This document shows positions 42,838-52,238 of a stretch of DNA of 64,000 bases, in pieces. The notes beneath the pieces are model-generated. The model was not told where the DNA came from and made no database searches. It saw nothing but the letters and a program-made list of their open reading frames with translations. The stretch covers positions 66,089 to 130,088 of the forward strand of contig JAPKYJ010000013.1 of assembly GCA_026394375.1 (NCBI GenBank), given 5' to 3'. Position 1 is the first letter of the stretch. Each line of letters starts with the position of its first letter. This stretch comes from Methanomassiliicoccales archaeon. Its GTDB lineage: Archaea; Thermoplasmatota; Thermoplasmata; Methanomassiliicoccales; UBA472. The position numbers and the translations under genes were made by a program.

Positions 42838-45800
42838 TCACTTCTTGCCTTCCTCGGAGATGTCCTTGGCCACCGCTTCCAGCGCGTCCACGTTCCCGCT
42901 CTCCAGGTCCGCGGAGCAGTTGGGGCAGGTCTTGCTCTCGGGGGCGATGCTCGCTCCGCAGGCCGGGCATTCTATGGTGGCAGGCGCTTGCATCTCCTTC
43001 TTCCTGCCCTTGACCCTGGTTCCTGCCAGCAGTGGGCTTGCCATGTCCTTGATGCCGCGCACCTTCTCCAGATCGCCGTCCCAGTTGCGAATGACCGGGC
43101 TGTACTGCTCGTCCATGGCCTGCATGACCTGCTTCATGCGCTGCGGGACCTTGCCCACCCGATCCCCGTGAAGAACGACCGCCAGGATCACCAGCTCGCC
43201 CTTCTCCACCAGGATCTTCTTCTTTCCGAAGTCCAAGCGTGCCAGGTGCGTGGCCGATTCGTCCTTGAACGAGTCCTTGACGAAGCTCTGGATGGCCACG
43301 AGCATGGAGGATAGTATCTCATCATCCATGCCTGGCTTGAGCCGGCGGGTCTGATGGGCCATGAGCCTCCCGTCCTCGTAGATGATGAAGACCTCCTCCA
43401 CCGCCGCCGCCACGCCCCGAAGATAGAACAGCGTGGCGATTATCAGCGCCGCCAAGACGACAAGCCACAGCCAGGTGCTGTCCTGCAAAGCGGCCACTTG
43501 CGGAGCCATCACCAGGATCTGGTACTGTCCGGTGGTGCGGATGTTCTGGGAGCTGTCGAAGGCCACCACCCAATAGGTGATGGTGGCGGTGTGGTTCACC
43601 CCCGGTATCTGCCCTTCGAAATGGCTGGCAGTGCCGACCGGGGTCATCTGCACCGTCACCTCGGTTCCATTGTCGATCTTGTAGTGCAGCCAGACCGAGG
43701 CCAATCCTACGTTGTCAGTCACGTTGACGGCTATCGTCATCGCCTCGTTGAGAGTGGCGTGGCCACCATTCGAATCGAAGGTGACCGTGGGCACGGTCCG
43801 ATCGAGGGTGATCTTGTGGTAAGCGATCGTCCAAGCGCCATCGTCGTCGCGCACTCTCAACGTTACATTGTACATGCCATCGATCGGGAAGGAATGGATG
43901 ACGATGCGCTGCGATGAGTAGGCGGTGAATCCTCCACCATCGTCGAAGTTCCAGCTGAACTGGAGCAAAGGTTCATCGCTGACATTATCTGAGGAATAGG
44001 AGGCGTCGAACTGCACCTGCTGCGCGCTTTCGTTGCGGAAGCTGAATTGCGCATGCGGCTGTACGTTCACGACCTCCACGTTCAGTAGCTGCAAGCTCGA
44101 GGATTGCGAGAAGGCGTCATCGTCCCACACCCGCACCGCCACCTGATATGATCCGGCCTGAGGGTAGACGTGGCCGGTGTGGTTGGTGCTCCCTCCCGCC
44201 TCCACCTGGAACGTCCCATCATAGTGGAAGTCCCATTCGTACCGAATGATGTCCTCTCGTGCCTTGATCGCGTACACGTACACCTGGAACGAATCGTCCT
44301 CGTTGAAGCTAGGCTTCGCTGGCTGGAGGCTCACGGTGACGATGGTGGGGTTCGTTTCGAGGATCACCAGCTCTACGGAATGAGAGGAGTTAGAGCCGTC
44401 GATCTCCTGCACCCATAGGGTGACATGGTAAGTTCCGTTTCGAGAGTAGGCATTGGTCGGGTTCCTGAGGCTGGAATGGCTCCCATCCCCCAGGTCCCAG
44501 TACCATTCGACCAGCTGGTTGAAGGTGGTGGATGTGTCCGTGAATGCAACAGTATCCTTCTCCGTCGGGGAGCTGGGCGAGAACGTGAACATGGCGACGG
44601 GGTTCACATCTGCCACTGACATCCACTTGCTCGTCGAGTTCGTGCTTCCGTCGTCGTCCTTGATCGTAAGCGCAACAAGGAAGCTTCCGGTGCGATTGAA
44701 GGCGTGGGTGACCTTGGCTCCCCATGCCAAATGCCCGTCCCCGAAGTTCCAGGACCAGTTGACGATCGGGTCCACTGGTGTGGTCGAGGTATCGTTGAAG
44801 AACGCTAGGACCCCTTCGATTGGATCGGTGTGGCTGAAGTACACCTGCGGCCCGAGGTCTAGGATGCTGACGGATGTGGAAGTGGAGTTGGTGCTGCCGT
44901 CCCGGTCGGTCACCAGCAGAGAGAATAGGTAGGTGCCATTGTCGCCATATGCGTGGGTGGCGTTCCTCAGGTCCGAGTGGCTCCCATCCCCGAAGTCCCA
45001 GTACCAGGATGCGATGCCATCGTAGGCGACGCTGGTGTCGTTGAACCAGACGGTCTGGCCTTCGCAGATCGTCAAGGGGGCATAGGTGAACGAGGCCGTT
45101 GGCCCGGTATCGGAGATCGTGATCGGGATAGTGATGTTGGCCTCCGTTCCATCCTGGTCGCGGATGCTCAGCTTCACCTGGTAGGTGCCGTTCTGCTGGT
45201 AGATGTGAGTGATGTTCCGCACGGTGGAGTAGGAGTTGTCGCCGAAGCTCCAGTACCAGGATGCGATGCCATCGTAGGCGACGCTGGTATCGTTGAACCA
45301 GACGGTCTGGCCTTCGCAGATCGTCAAGGGGGCATAGGTGAACGAAGCCGTGGGCGCGGTGTCAGAGATCGTGATCGGGATGGTGATGTTGGCCTCCGTT
45401 CCATCCTGGTCGCGGATGCTCAGCTTCACCTGGTAGGTGCCGTTCTGGGCGTAGACATGCGTGACATCCTTCCCGTTGGAGGAGTTGCCGTCCCCGAAGT
45501 CCCAATGCCAGTAGACGATCTCGTCATAGTCAGAGGAGTTGTCGTGGAACGTGACCTGTGTTCCTTCCACAGGCTGCAGTGGCGTGAACCAGAAGTCCGC
45601 TTGGATGGATGAATCGGAGACGTTCACGACCTTGGTCATTTCACTGGTGTTGCCGTCCGTCTCCCAGATCTTCAGCTTGACCGAGTATGACCCGTTCTGA
45701 GCGAACATGTGGGTGATGTTCCTTGAGGTCGAGCTGTTGCCATCTCCGAAATCCCAAAGCCGGGCCGTCAGACCATCGTAGCTGTAGGAGGTGTCGTTGA

Positions 45801-48800
45801 AGGTGACATTGGTTCCCTCGATGGCATCGGTGGGCGCGAACAAGAAGTTGGCCAGAGGAGCGATGTCCGTGATCTTGACCTGGTGCGAGGTGGAGTTGCT
45901 GCCGTCCGAGTCCCGGACGGTGAGCGTGACAGTGAATGTGCCATCATGCACGTAATTGTGAACGATCGAGCTTCCATATCCCACCCCACCGTCGTCGAAG
46001 TTCCAAGTCCAGTTAATAATGGGATCCCAGACATAAGTCGATTCGCTGGTGAAGTCTATCGATCCGCCTTCGTTCACCGTATAGGGCGCGAAGTCGAACG
46101 CTGCCGTGGGCACTGTATCGCTCGCGACAACGATCTTTGTTCGCTGGTTGGTGTCGCCGTCATCATCTCTTACGGTGAGCAAGACAAGATACGTTCCGTC
46201 GGAGTCGAACTGGTAGGCGATGTTCTGGGAGTAATAAGTGTGCCCATCCACGGTCCAGGTCCAGTTGTCGATTGGATCTGGTCCGGTGGTCGAAGCGTCG
46301 TTGAAAGTCACCGTCTGGCCTTCGAATGGTGAGCTGGGTGAGTAGGTGAAATCGGCGTTGGGCGCGACATCGGTAATGATCAAAGTCATGTTTGACCAAT
46401 TGCGGAAGCCATCTCGATCTGTGACCTTGAGTGAAACGAGGTAAACGCCATCGTCGCTGTAGCTGTGGGTGACACTGACACCTGTTTGCACGTCGCCAGG
46501 CGCTAACGTCCATTCGTATTGCAGTACACTCCTGTCCGAATACGAATCTTGGCTGCTGGCTCCGGAGAAAACGATGCTCTGCCCTTCAGCTTTCGAATAT
46601 GAGTTGGTGACCCCATCGGCGGTCGCAACCGCCTTCGGCATGAGGTTGTTCTGCAACCAGTAGCTCGCGCTTTGCGAGACTGAGGCTAGGGAAAGGATAT
46701 CGCAGCGTTGGTCTCCGTTCGCATCCATGGCCACTATGGATGTCGATAGGCCTCCACTTGTGAAATTGCACGAGTTTGTGAAAACCCAGCTCGTAGTTAG
46801 CACCTGTTGCATCATTAGGACGGACACTTGGGGTGAATTCGAACGGCTGACGACGATATCATCCTTCCCGTCGTCGTTGAGATCTCCTGCACCAAAACAT
46901 GATGACGAAATTCCAAGGCCCTGAGAAGTATACATTGGCGTGTCATCATAGAAGCCGTCCGTGGGTTGCTTGAAGACAAAGACCCCGGTCGACTCATTGA
47001 TGACCGCTACGTCCGAAAACCCGTTGCCATCAAAGTCACCGATTGCCATGCCATCAAGGCCTACGCCTGGGACCCTAAGCGTTGCGTCCGGAGTTGTCAG
47101 GAAATGATCGCCATGTCCCGTTTGGTCGTTGTTGATATAGAGCTCTACCTTGTCCGATTCAAGGTTGAGTGCCGCGATATCACTTCGATTCACATCGCCA
47201 TTTAGGTTCCCTACGCCCAGAGCTTGTCTCTGCCCTCCAGTGGTTGTCCCCAGACTCTCGGAGCTTGCCATCGCATAGTACGGGAAGGCTCCTGTATTGT
47301 AGAGGATCGCAATGCCCCCATCGTACGATACGGCCAGATCACCGTTGTCGACCCCATCGAGATTCGCCGGCACTAAGCCAACTGGGTTGGTCAATCCGAG
47401 ATTCACGGTCGTGTCTGGCGAGACAGCTGTAAGTGGGTCAGACGATCCCAAGAAAATTGACAGAGTTGACGAGAAATTGCTTAGGACCACAAGGTCGCCA
47501 ATTGAGTCCCCGTCGACGTCTTGAAAAGTCGTTGCGATTGGCGACCCTACGACGTTGAGATAGTGTACCACATACGGATTGAACCCCGTGATGACTACCC
47601 GATTCAGAGTGGGGATGGGAATCGCCGTTGCGTTCCTGCCTCCATACGTGCGTCCGCCACTCGGGCTTCCATAGCCCATTCCAGAACAGAAGACGTTGAG
47701 ATTTGAATTGCCTCTGATTGCTTCAGTGAACTGGAATACTTCGAGCGTCCCGTTGCCAGCGTTTCCTTGGGCAAGTATTACTGCGCTCTTCTTGCCGTTG
47801 GTCAGCTGATCGAACAGCGCACGGACCGGCTGTCCGTTGCACGGGAAAGTGACGTTCGTCATCGAGTAGAAGCTGCCGGTCGGTGTCTGGTAGAAGCAGG
47901 ACGCGTTGGCCGCTTGATTTGATAGCGTCATCAGGTCAAGTCCCGACAGTCCGGAGAATTCTCCCGGAGCAAGCGCCGAGACTCCATTCTGTGCTCTAAT
48001 GCGGTGTGAGTACAACGTATCGTAACAACTGAAGTCTTCAGTATTGTTATATATGTGGACATAGCCGCTGGTCCCGCTGGAGACGGCGAGGTCAGGTCTT
48101 CCCAGCCCTTGGAAGTCTCCAATCTCGATAGCTGAGATTGCCATGTCCATGCTGATCTTCTTCTGCGACTCCCAGAGCGGGAAGGCGGGGAACGACCAGG
48201 TACCTGGGTTCGTCAAAACGTAAAAGTCACTTGAAGACTCATTCGTGATGACAAAATCGACGTATCCATCACCGTTGAAGTCAGCCGTCTTCATCAGGTA
48301 GGACGACGTGAAATCTGGGATTCGAATAGTGATCATATCATTCAGGCTTGAAAATGGATACTTAATGACGTTGACAAAATCATCGGTATTGGTGCTTGTC
48401 AATCCGCGGCACACCACGGCAATGTCGTCCCTGGGTTGAGATCCGTTTGTGCTCCCGCTCACTCTTACTGCCGAGAGGGCTTCGGGTTGATCATATGTGG
48501 AAACGGGATTTGGCGTATGCGACGGGTCATAATTGAACTGCTCGAATAGTATCACCACGTCCGACTGAGCCCCTTTCATTCTGCTGAGGGCGATGTCAGA
48601 GTTGCCATCGCCATCAAAATCCCCGACTGCCATGTCTCTTATGTCTGTTGAATCAGTGAGTATGGTTTTCCAGGGCCTCTTCTCGAATGATCCATTTGAA
48701 TAGCCTATGAAGATCTGGACGTGATAGGTTGTCGAGTATGAAGGTGAGTAAGCAACGGCAATATCAAGGACTGAGTCTCCGTTGAAGTCGCCGAGTTCCG

Positions 48801-49026
48801 CGTCGACTGGGTGTGGTCCGATGGTCAGAAGGGTCGCGAAGTCATCGAACACGGTGCCGTTCTTGAACAGCAAGGTCGGATCGTACTGCAGCGATGGCTG
48901 GACCGAAGGCGCCGCAAGTCCGCTCTGTGGAACGAAGGCAGCGCCGGAGGGAAGGAGCATGGACACTACGACAAATACAATTACCACGAGCATTACTGCC
49001 CTGCCCCGCCTGTGCATTACGCCCAT
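42838..49026 (-). CDS. Giant surface protein: FG-GAP/VCBS repeats, about eleven PKD domains, membrane helix, cytoplasmic domain and zinc ribbon
   Basis: About 2062 residues. A signal peptide (MLVVIVFVVVSMLLPSGAAF) is followed by about 800 residues of FG-GAP/VCBS-like repeats with calcium-loop motifs (DFNGDGYVDF, DFDGDGNSDIA, DLNDDGKDDIV). Then come about eleven PKD domains (WDFGDGN, WYWDFGDGS and NGTYQVKLSIRDQDG patterns) and an Ig-like domain. One membrane helix (WLWLVVLAALIIATLFYL) precedes about 210 cytoplasmic residues, which contain VFIIYEDGRLMAHQTRR (possibly roadblock/longin-like) and a zinc ribbon (CPACGAS...CPNCSAD). The frame opens at 49101, but the TATA box at 49053-49060 favours ATG 49026 or 49017. 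Probably a cell-surface filament, adhesin or sensor. Confidence 0.9.
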   Translation of the reverse strand: MGVMHRRGRAVMLVVIVFVVVSMLLPSGAAFVPQSGLAAPSVQPSLQYDPTLLFKNGTVFDDFATLLTIGPHPVDAELGDFNGDSVLDIAVAYSPSYSTTYHVQIFIGYSNGSFEKRPWKTILTDSTDIRDMAVGDFDGDGNSDIALSRMKGAQSDVVILFEQFNYDPSHTPNPVSTYDQPEALSAVRVSGSTNGSQPRDDIAVVCRGLTSTNTDDFVNVIKYPFSSLNDMITIRIPDFTSSYLMKTADFNGDGYVDFVITNESSSDFYVLTNPGTWSFPAFPLWESQKKISMDMAISAIEIGDFQGLGRPDLAVSSGTSGYVHIYNNTEDFSCYDTLYSHRIRAQNGVSALAPGEFSGLSGLDLMTLSNQAANASCFYQTPTGSFYSMTNVTFPCNGQPVRALFDQLTNGKKSAVILAQGNAGNGTLEVFQFTEAIRGNSNLNVFCSGMGYGSPSGGRTYGGRNATAIPIPTLNRVVITGFNPYVVHYLNVVGSPIATTFQDVDGDSIGDLVVLSNFSSTLSIFLGSSDPLTAVSPDTTVNLGLTNPVGLVPANLDGVDNGDLAVSYDGGIAILYNTGAFPYYAMASSESLGTTTGGQRQALGVGNLNGDVNRSDIAALNLESDKVELYINNDQTGHGDHFLTTPDATLRVPGVGLDGMAIGDFDGNGFSDVAVINESTGVFVFKQPTDGFYDDTPMYTSQGLGISSSCFGAGDLNDDGKDDIVVSRSNSPQVSVLMMQQVLTTSWVFTNSCNFTSGGLSTSIVAMDANGDQRCDILSLASVSQSASYWLQNNLMPKAVATADGVTNSYSKAEGQSIVFSGASSQDSYSDRSVLQYEWTLAPGDVQTGVSVTHSYSDDGVYLVSLKVTDRDGFRNWSNMTLIITDVAPNADFTYSPSSPFEGQTVTFNDASTTGPDPIDNWTWTVDGHTYYSQNIAYQFDSDGTYLVLLTVRDDDGDTNQRTKIVVASDTVPTAAFDFAPYTVNEGGSIDFTSESTYVWDPIINWTWNFDDGGVGYGSSIVHNYVHDGTFTVTLTVRDSDGSNSTSHQVKITDIAPLANFLFAPTDAIEGTNVTFNDTSYSYDGLTARLWDFGDGNSSTSRNITHMFAQNGSYSVKLKIWETDGNTSEMTKVVNVSDSSIQADFWFTPLQPVEGTQVTFHDNSSDYDEIVYWHWDFGDGNSSNGKDVTHVYAQNGTYQVKLSIRDQDGTEANITIPITISDTAPTASFTYAPLTICEGQTVWFNDTSVAYDGIASWYWSFGDNSYSTVRNITHIYQQNGTYQVKLSIRDQDGTEANITIPITISDTGPTASFTYAPLTICEGQTVWFNDTSVAYDGIASWYWDFGDGSHSDLRNATHAYGDNGTYLFSLLVTDRDGSTNSTSTSVSILDLGPQVYFSHTDPIEGVLAFFNDTSTTPVDPIVNWSWNFGDGHLAWGAKVTHAFNRTGSFLVALTIKDDDGSTNSTSKWMSVADVNPVAMFTFSPSSPTEKDTVAFTDTSTTFNQLVEWYWDLGDGSHSSLRNPTNAYSRNGTYHVTLWVQEIDGSNSSHSVELVILETNPTIVTVSLQPAKPSFNEDDSFQVYVYAIKAREDIIRYEWDFHYDGTFQVEAGGSTNHTGHVYPQAGSYQVAVRVWDDDAFSQSSSLQLLNVEVVNVQPHAQFSFRNESAQQVQFDASYSSDNVSDEPLLQFSWNFDDGGGFTAYSSQRIVIHSFPIDGMYNVTLRVRDDDGAWTIAYHKITLDRTVPTVTFDSNGGHATLNEAMTIAVNVTDNVGLASVWLHYKIDNGTEVTVQMTPVGTASHFEGQIPGVNHTATITYWVVAFDSSQNIRTTGQYQILVMAPQVAALQDSTWLWLVVLAALIIATLFYLRGVAAAVEEVFIIYEDGRLMAHQTRRLKPGMDDEILSSMLVAIQSFVKDSFKDESATHLARLDFGKKKILVEKGELVILAVVLHGDRVGKVPQRMKQVMQAMDEQYSPVIRNWDGDLEKVRGIKDMASPLLAGTRVKGRKKEMQAPATIECPACGASIAPESKTCPNCSADLESGNVDALEAVAKDISEEGKK
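45001..45451 (-). repeat. Near-identical PKD-coding direct repeat, period 252 bp
   Basis: Bases 45001-45199 recur at 45253-45451 with only a few differences, both copies starting with GTACCAGGATGCG on the plus strand. The period equals 84 codons, one PKD domain. This shows recent internal duplication in the giant gene. Confidence 0.85.
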
Positions 49027-49052
49027 CCCTTGAGAGAGAATCGTCACGGGGC

Positions 49053-49060
49053 GATATAAA
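49053..49060 (-). promoter_or_regulatory. TATA box of the giant surface-protein gene
   Basis: TTTATATC on the minus strand, about 27 bases before ATG 49026. Transcription would start close to the ATG, giving a leaderless or nearly leaderless mRNA. Confidence 0.55.
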
Positions 49061-49198
49061 TGTGCGCTCGTCTGGCTGAACTCTGGCCCCCGCTCCTCCA
49101 AAAGCCTGGCCTACCTGCTGCAGAGAAGTGATATCGATCGAGAGACTCACTTGGGGTAATCAGTCTTGAGAATCACATCTCAGGGCGTAAATAGGCAC

Positions 49199-49564
49199 AT
49201 GCGGATGGAAAGGCTGATGGGAAGACCTGGACTGGAGTTCGCCATCACCCGAATGGCCTTCGACGAACAGGTGAGGATGATCCTCACTCTAACCTCCTCA
49301 AGACCTATGACGGTGAGGCTGATCGCTGAAGGGGTGAGCCTCCCCCTCGACCGGGCCTATCATCTTGTCCGAACCATGTCCTCATTGGGGATGCTGCGGA
49401 AGGTCCGGCTGCCTAATTCCCATGTCAATACCTACACAGCCAACGTCAAGACCATCGACTTCCGCATTGAGCAGGATTGCCTGGGCATCATGGTGGTGTT
49501 CGAGGATGGAGGAAGAACGAGCATGGAGATCGGCACCTCCAAGGCCCAGGTCGATGCTCTCTAG
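49199..49564 (+). CDS. Winged-helix regulator-like protein
   Basis: A 121-residue protein with a helix-turn-helix region (SRPMTVRLIAEGVSLPLDRAYHLVRTMSSLGML) followed by a short C-terminal beta domain (KTIDFRIEQDCLGIMVVFEDG). The ATG at 49199 is preferred; an in-frame TTG lies at 49166. It is divergent from the giant surface-protein gene and could regulate it, but this is only positional. It overlaps the convergent small gene by four bases. Confidence 0.7.
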   Translation: MRMERLMGRPGLEFAITRMAFDEQVRMILTLTSSRPMTVRLIAEGVSLPLDRAYHLVRTMSSLGMLRKVRLPNSHVNTYTANVKTIDFRIEQDCLGIMVVFEDGGRTSMEIGTSKAQVDAL

Positions 49565-49845
49565 GTTCGGTGACCGATGATGCTTTCCAGCGATGCATAG
49601 AATCGGCTGGCCATGTCCTTGGCCTCCTCCTTATCGGATGCGGGCTGGAGCATGAGCCTGCCGTTGGGGTAGAGGGTGTATTCCTTGCCCTTGGCGCGAG
49701 CGATCAGCATCACTCCCTGGTCCTCCACCTGGAATCCTAAGCTCTTCAGAAGCTCCGCAGCCTTTTCCAGGTCGACCCGAACGCTCTCCTGAGGCACCGC
49801 CGTCAGGGACTTCGATTCACAAAGGCGCAGGAGCTTGAAGCGCAT
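49561..49845 (-). CDS. Small unknown protein (TBP-like fold possible)
   Basis: A 94-residue protein. The pattern SLGFQVEDQGVMLIARAKGKEYTLYPNGRLML resembles one half of a TBP-like fold (strand-strand with YPNGRL), but I cannot name a family. It starts one base after the stop of the kinase gene, so both are coupled. ATG 49845 (MRFKLLRLCESK) is chosen over the longer frame to 49893. Confidence 0.65.
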   Translation of the reverse strand: MRFKLLRLCESKSLTAVPQESVRVDLEKAAELLKSLGFQVEDQGVMLIARAKGKEYTLYPNGRLMLQPASDKEEAKDMASRFYASLESIIGHRT

Positions 49846-49846
49846 C

Positions 49847-50380
49847 CTAGCCCTGCTCCTGCAGATAGCGTAAGGCGCTCGTCCGGAACTCATCCAGCGT
49901 GCCCTCGTTGATGATCATGCGGTCGGCCACGGCGATCAGCCCTCCCAGACCCCAGCTCAGCTCGCGCAGGTCCCGCTCCAAGAACTCCTCCCAGCTGCCA
50001 GGAGCGTCCGCCCTCCCCCTCCGCTGCAACCTCTGGAAACGTGTGCGGGGGGAGGAGTGAACGGCCATCAACTGCACTTCCTCTCCGAAGGCGTTCTTGA
50101 AGATTCTCAGCTCGTCCAATCCTCGGCTGCCGTCGATGATCGTCAGAGGTGATCTCACTCGCTCCACGCACCTCTTCGCCCAGATGTCGTAGCCGAGGCG
50201 CTTTCTCTCGTCGTTCGCGAACCTTCCAACTGCTTTGTCGTTGGGCTCCAGACCTTGCTTCGAGGCCCATTCGCGCACCACGTCGCCCATGCGCACGACC
50301 TCGTATCCGATGCTCAGGGCCACGGAGACGAACTCCTCTTTCCCTGCTCCAGGCATGCCGGTGATGACGATGACCTTCAC
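49847..50380 (-). CDS. Archaeal P-loop nucleotide kinase (UPF0200 / dephospho-CoA kinase-like)
   Basis: A 177-residue P-loop kinase: Walker A ITGMPGAGKEEF at the N-terminus, the lid-type segment RMGDVVREW and IIDGSRGLDEL. The archaeal UPF0200 family is usually annotated as a dephospho-CoA- or adenylate-kinase-like protein, often next to a small RNA-binding-like gene, as here. The substrate is not known. It follows the AOR gene by 13 bases. Confidence 0.85.
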   Translation of the reverse strand: MKVIVITGMPGAGKEEFVSVALSIGYEVVRMGDVVREWASKQGLEPNDKAVGRFANDERKRLGYDIWAKRCVERVRSPLTIIDGSRGLDELRIFKNAFGEEVQLMAVHSSPRTRFQRLQRRGRADAPGSWEEFLERDLRELSWGLGGLIAVADRMIINEGTLDEFRTSALRYLQEQG

Positions 50381-50393
50381 AATATTCTCCTCC

Positions 50394-51665
50394 TCACCCC
50401 AGCAGCTTCCTGGCCGCCTGCAGTAGGTCCGGGCCGCGCACTTCGAGCTCCGTGGCCGTAGCCATCAATTCCGAGTAGACGTTCGCATCCAAGCCTGCCA
50501 AGGCCGCATATCGGGGGCATATGCCGAGCAAGTAAGCAAGAGCGATATCTTCTTCCCTGCCCCCATTGGGCGCGAAGGGGCTGAATATGTCGGGCCGGAG
50601 GCATCCTTTGACATCCGCCACACCTGTTACATCTGACCTTGATCGTGCCAGCTCGTCCGCTTTTGCTTTGGCAACATCGAGGTCCAGGCCGCGCAGGCGA
50701 GAAGCTAGAGCCACAGGCTCCAATCCCAGCCGGCTGGCCTTCTCCAGCAGCTTGGCCGCACCAACCGCATCGAAACCCACAGAGATGAATGCGACGTAAC
50801 CGGAAGCATCGATGACGAGCATCCCTGGCTCCTTCAGTCCCTCTTTGAGCACGGTGGGAGGTTCATTGTACTTGACGAAGGTACGGCAAGGCCAAGGACA
50901 ACCAGAGCAAGCTGAGTCGCGGTGTCGAATATCGGCCAGGTTCTTGAAATCTTGATCGGGCAGGAGTGAGTCGATGCCGTGCCTTCCATGCACCTTTTCC
51001 CGAGCAGAATCCATCAGCCTCAGGCAAAGTTCGTAGGTTGCATCGGGATTGGCGATCTCCAGCTCGCCCATGCCCCTGGCGCCTACCGCCTTGAGGTTCA
51101 TGGCGCCCAGCCTTGCCCCGAATCCCACCTTGTCACCTTCGGACCAATAATCCACCACCGCCTGAGCCATCGTTCCCTGCCCTTCCCCGGCGGGACCGAC
51201 GGAGATGACCTGGATGCGGTCCTCTCCTTGCTCTGAGCGGACGAAGTCCACCGTCTCCCAGGTGTCCTTGCCCCAGATCTTGCCCGCAGGCAGGATGTCC
51301 GCGATCTCATCGTGAAGCCATAGGTACACAGGCGAGGACGCTTTACCATGCAGGACCAGATAGTCGAACCCGGCCAGCTTGAGCTCCGCTCCGGCGAAGT
51401 TCACCAGGGGCGAGTGCATGATGCGACCGGTGATAGGTGAACGTGCGCTCACCACCGCCAAAGCGCTGCCGGGAACGGCGGTGGCGGTGAGCAGCCCGGT
51501 CCCTACCACCACCGGATCGTTCTCCCGGAACTGCTCGTGAAGTATCAGGTTAACACCAGCCCCTCCCAGCCCAGTGCGGACCCATTCGTCCTTCAGCTCG
51601 AGCTCCTTTGTCTCGCCCTTCGCAAGGTCGACCACCAGGACGTTGCCGGTGCACAGGTAGTCCAT
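50394..51665 (-). CDS. Short aldehyde:ferredoxin oxidoreductase-family protein
   Basis: At 423 residues this is well below the usual 600 or so for tungsten aldehyde oxidoreductases. N-terminal-domain features are present (GLGGAGVNLIL, SPITGRIMHSPLVNFAGAELKLAGFD, VGFGARLGAMNLKAVGARG), as are cluster cysteines (CSGCPWPC and a later Cys in LLGICPRY). The reduction falls in the helical middle and C-terminal part. It starts right at the stop of a ferredoxin-like gene, which would be its electron partner. The aldehyde substrate is unknown, and loss of activity cannot be excluded. Confidence 0.82.
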   Translation of the reverse strand: MDYLCTGNVLVVDLAKGETKELELKDEWVRTGLGGAGVNLILHEQFRENDPVVVGTGLLTATAVPGSALAVVSARSPITGRIMHSPLVNFAGAELKLAGFDYLVLHGKASSPVYLWLHDEIADILPAGKIWGKDTWETVDFVRSEQGEDRIQVISVGPAGEGQGTMAQAVVDYWSEGDKVGFGARLGAMNLKAVGARGMGELEIANPDATYELCLRLMDSAREKVHGRHGIDSLLPDQDFKNLADIRHRDSACSGCPWPCRTFVKYNEPPTVLKEGLKEPGMLVIDASGYVAFISVGFDAVGAAKLLEKASRLGLEPVALASRLRGLDLDVAKAKADELARSRSDVTGVADVKGCLRPDIFSPFAPNGGREEDIALAYLLGICPRYAALAGLDANVYSELMATATELEVRGPDLLQAARKLLG

Positions 51666-52007
51666 TCAATCACCCTCCGAAAGGCATCTGGTGGGGCAGA
51701 TGCGGATGCAGTAGGGTTCTTCGTCCCCGCACTCGTCACAGGGCTCGCGGAGCATGATGGGCTTGGCCCCCGCGCCATCATCACCGGAGGATTGCCCGGC
51801 CCTCTGGACCTCCAACCCCTCTGGCCGCGCCAGCACCAGATCGTCGTCGGGCAGCTTGATCATCATGCCGAAGTAGTTGCGCTTGTCGTCCAGGTGCAGC
51901 ATGATGCTGGATCGCATGGCGGTGAACACCCGGTCGCGGCGGAAGCTGCAGGCCAGCTCGCACAGTCCGCATCCGGTGCACTTGAGCGTGTCGACATTGA
52001 TGGGCAT
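51666..52007 (-). CDS. Ferredoxin-like 4Fe-4S protein, partner of the AOR-family protein
   Basis: A 113-residue protein with an N-terminal motif CTGCGLCELAC and C-terminal CDECG...CIRICP, giving sites for two clusters separated by about 70 residues. This is the AOR-associated / DMSO-reductase-B-like layout. Start ATG 52007. Immediately followed by the AOR-family gene. Confidence 0.85.
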   Translation of the reverse strand: MPINVDTLKCTGCGLCELACSFRRDRVFTAMRSSIMLHLDDKRNYFGMMIKLPDDDLVLARPEGLEVQRAGQSSGDDGAGAKPIMLREPCDECGDEEPYCIRICPTRCLSEGD

Positions 52008-52238
52008 CCAGACACCCGCGTTCGAATCCCCGTTCGGGATAATAAACAGTTGCTCAGGGTGCCAGTCAGGGAATGACCGCCATTTCCGGGGCGTGGGGCG
52101 TGCTTCCGAAACCCGGCTCTCTACGAAGCATCATCTTTCCCAAAAGGATTAAGCTACAAAATGCTTACCTGCATCGTCCGGGCCCTAGGATAGCGCGGTC
52201 ATCCAGAAGGAGGGGAGCACACGCAACAGACGAAGTCC

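Noticed and set aside
45001-46100. Repeated units considered as a CRISPR or intergenic satellite
   Set aside because: The repeats are in frame, encode PKD domains and lack spacer structure; no CRISPR array is seen anywhere in the window.
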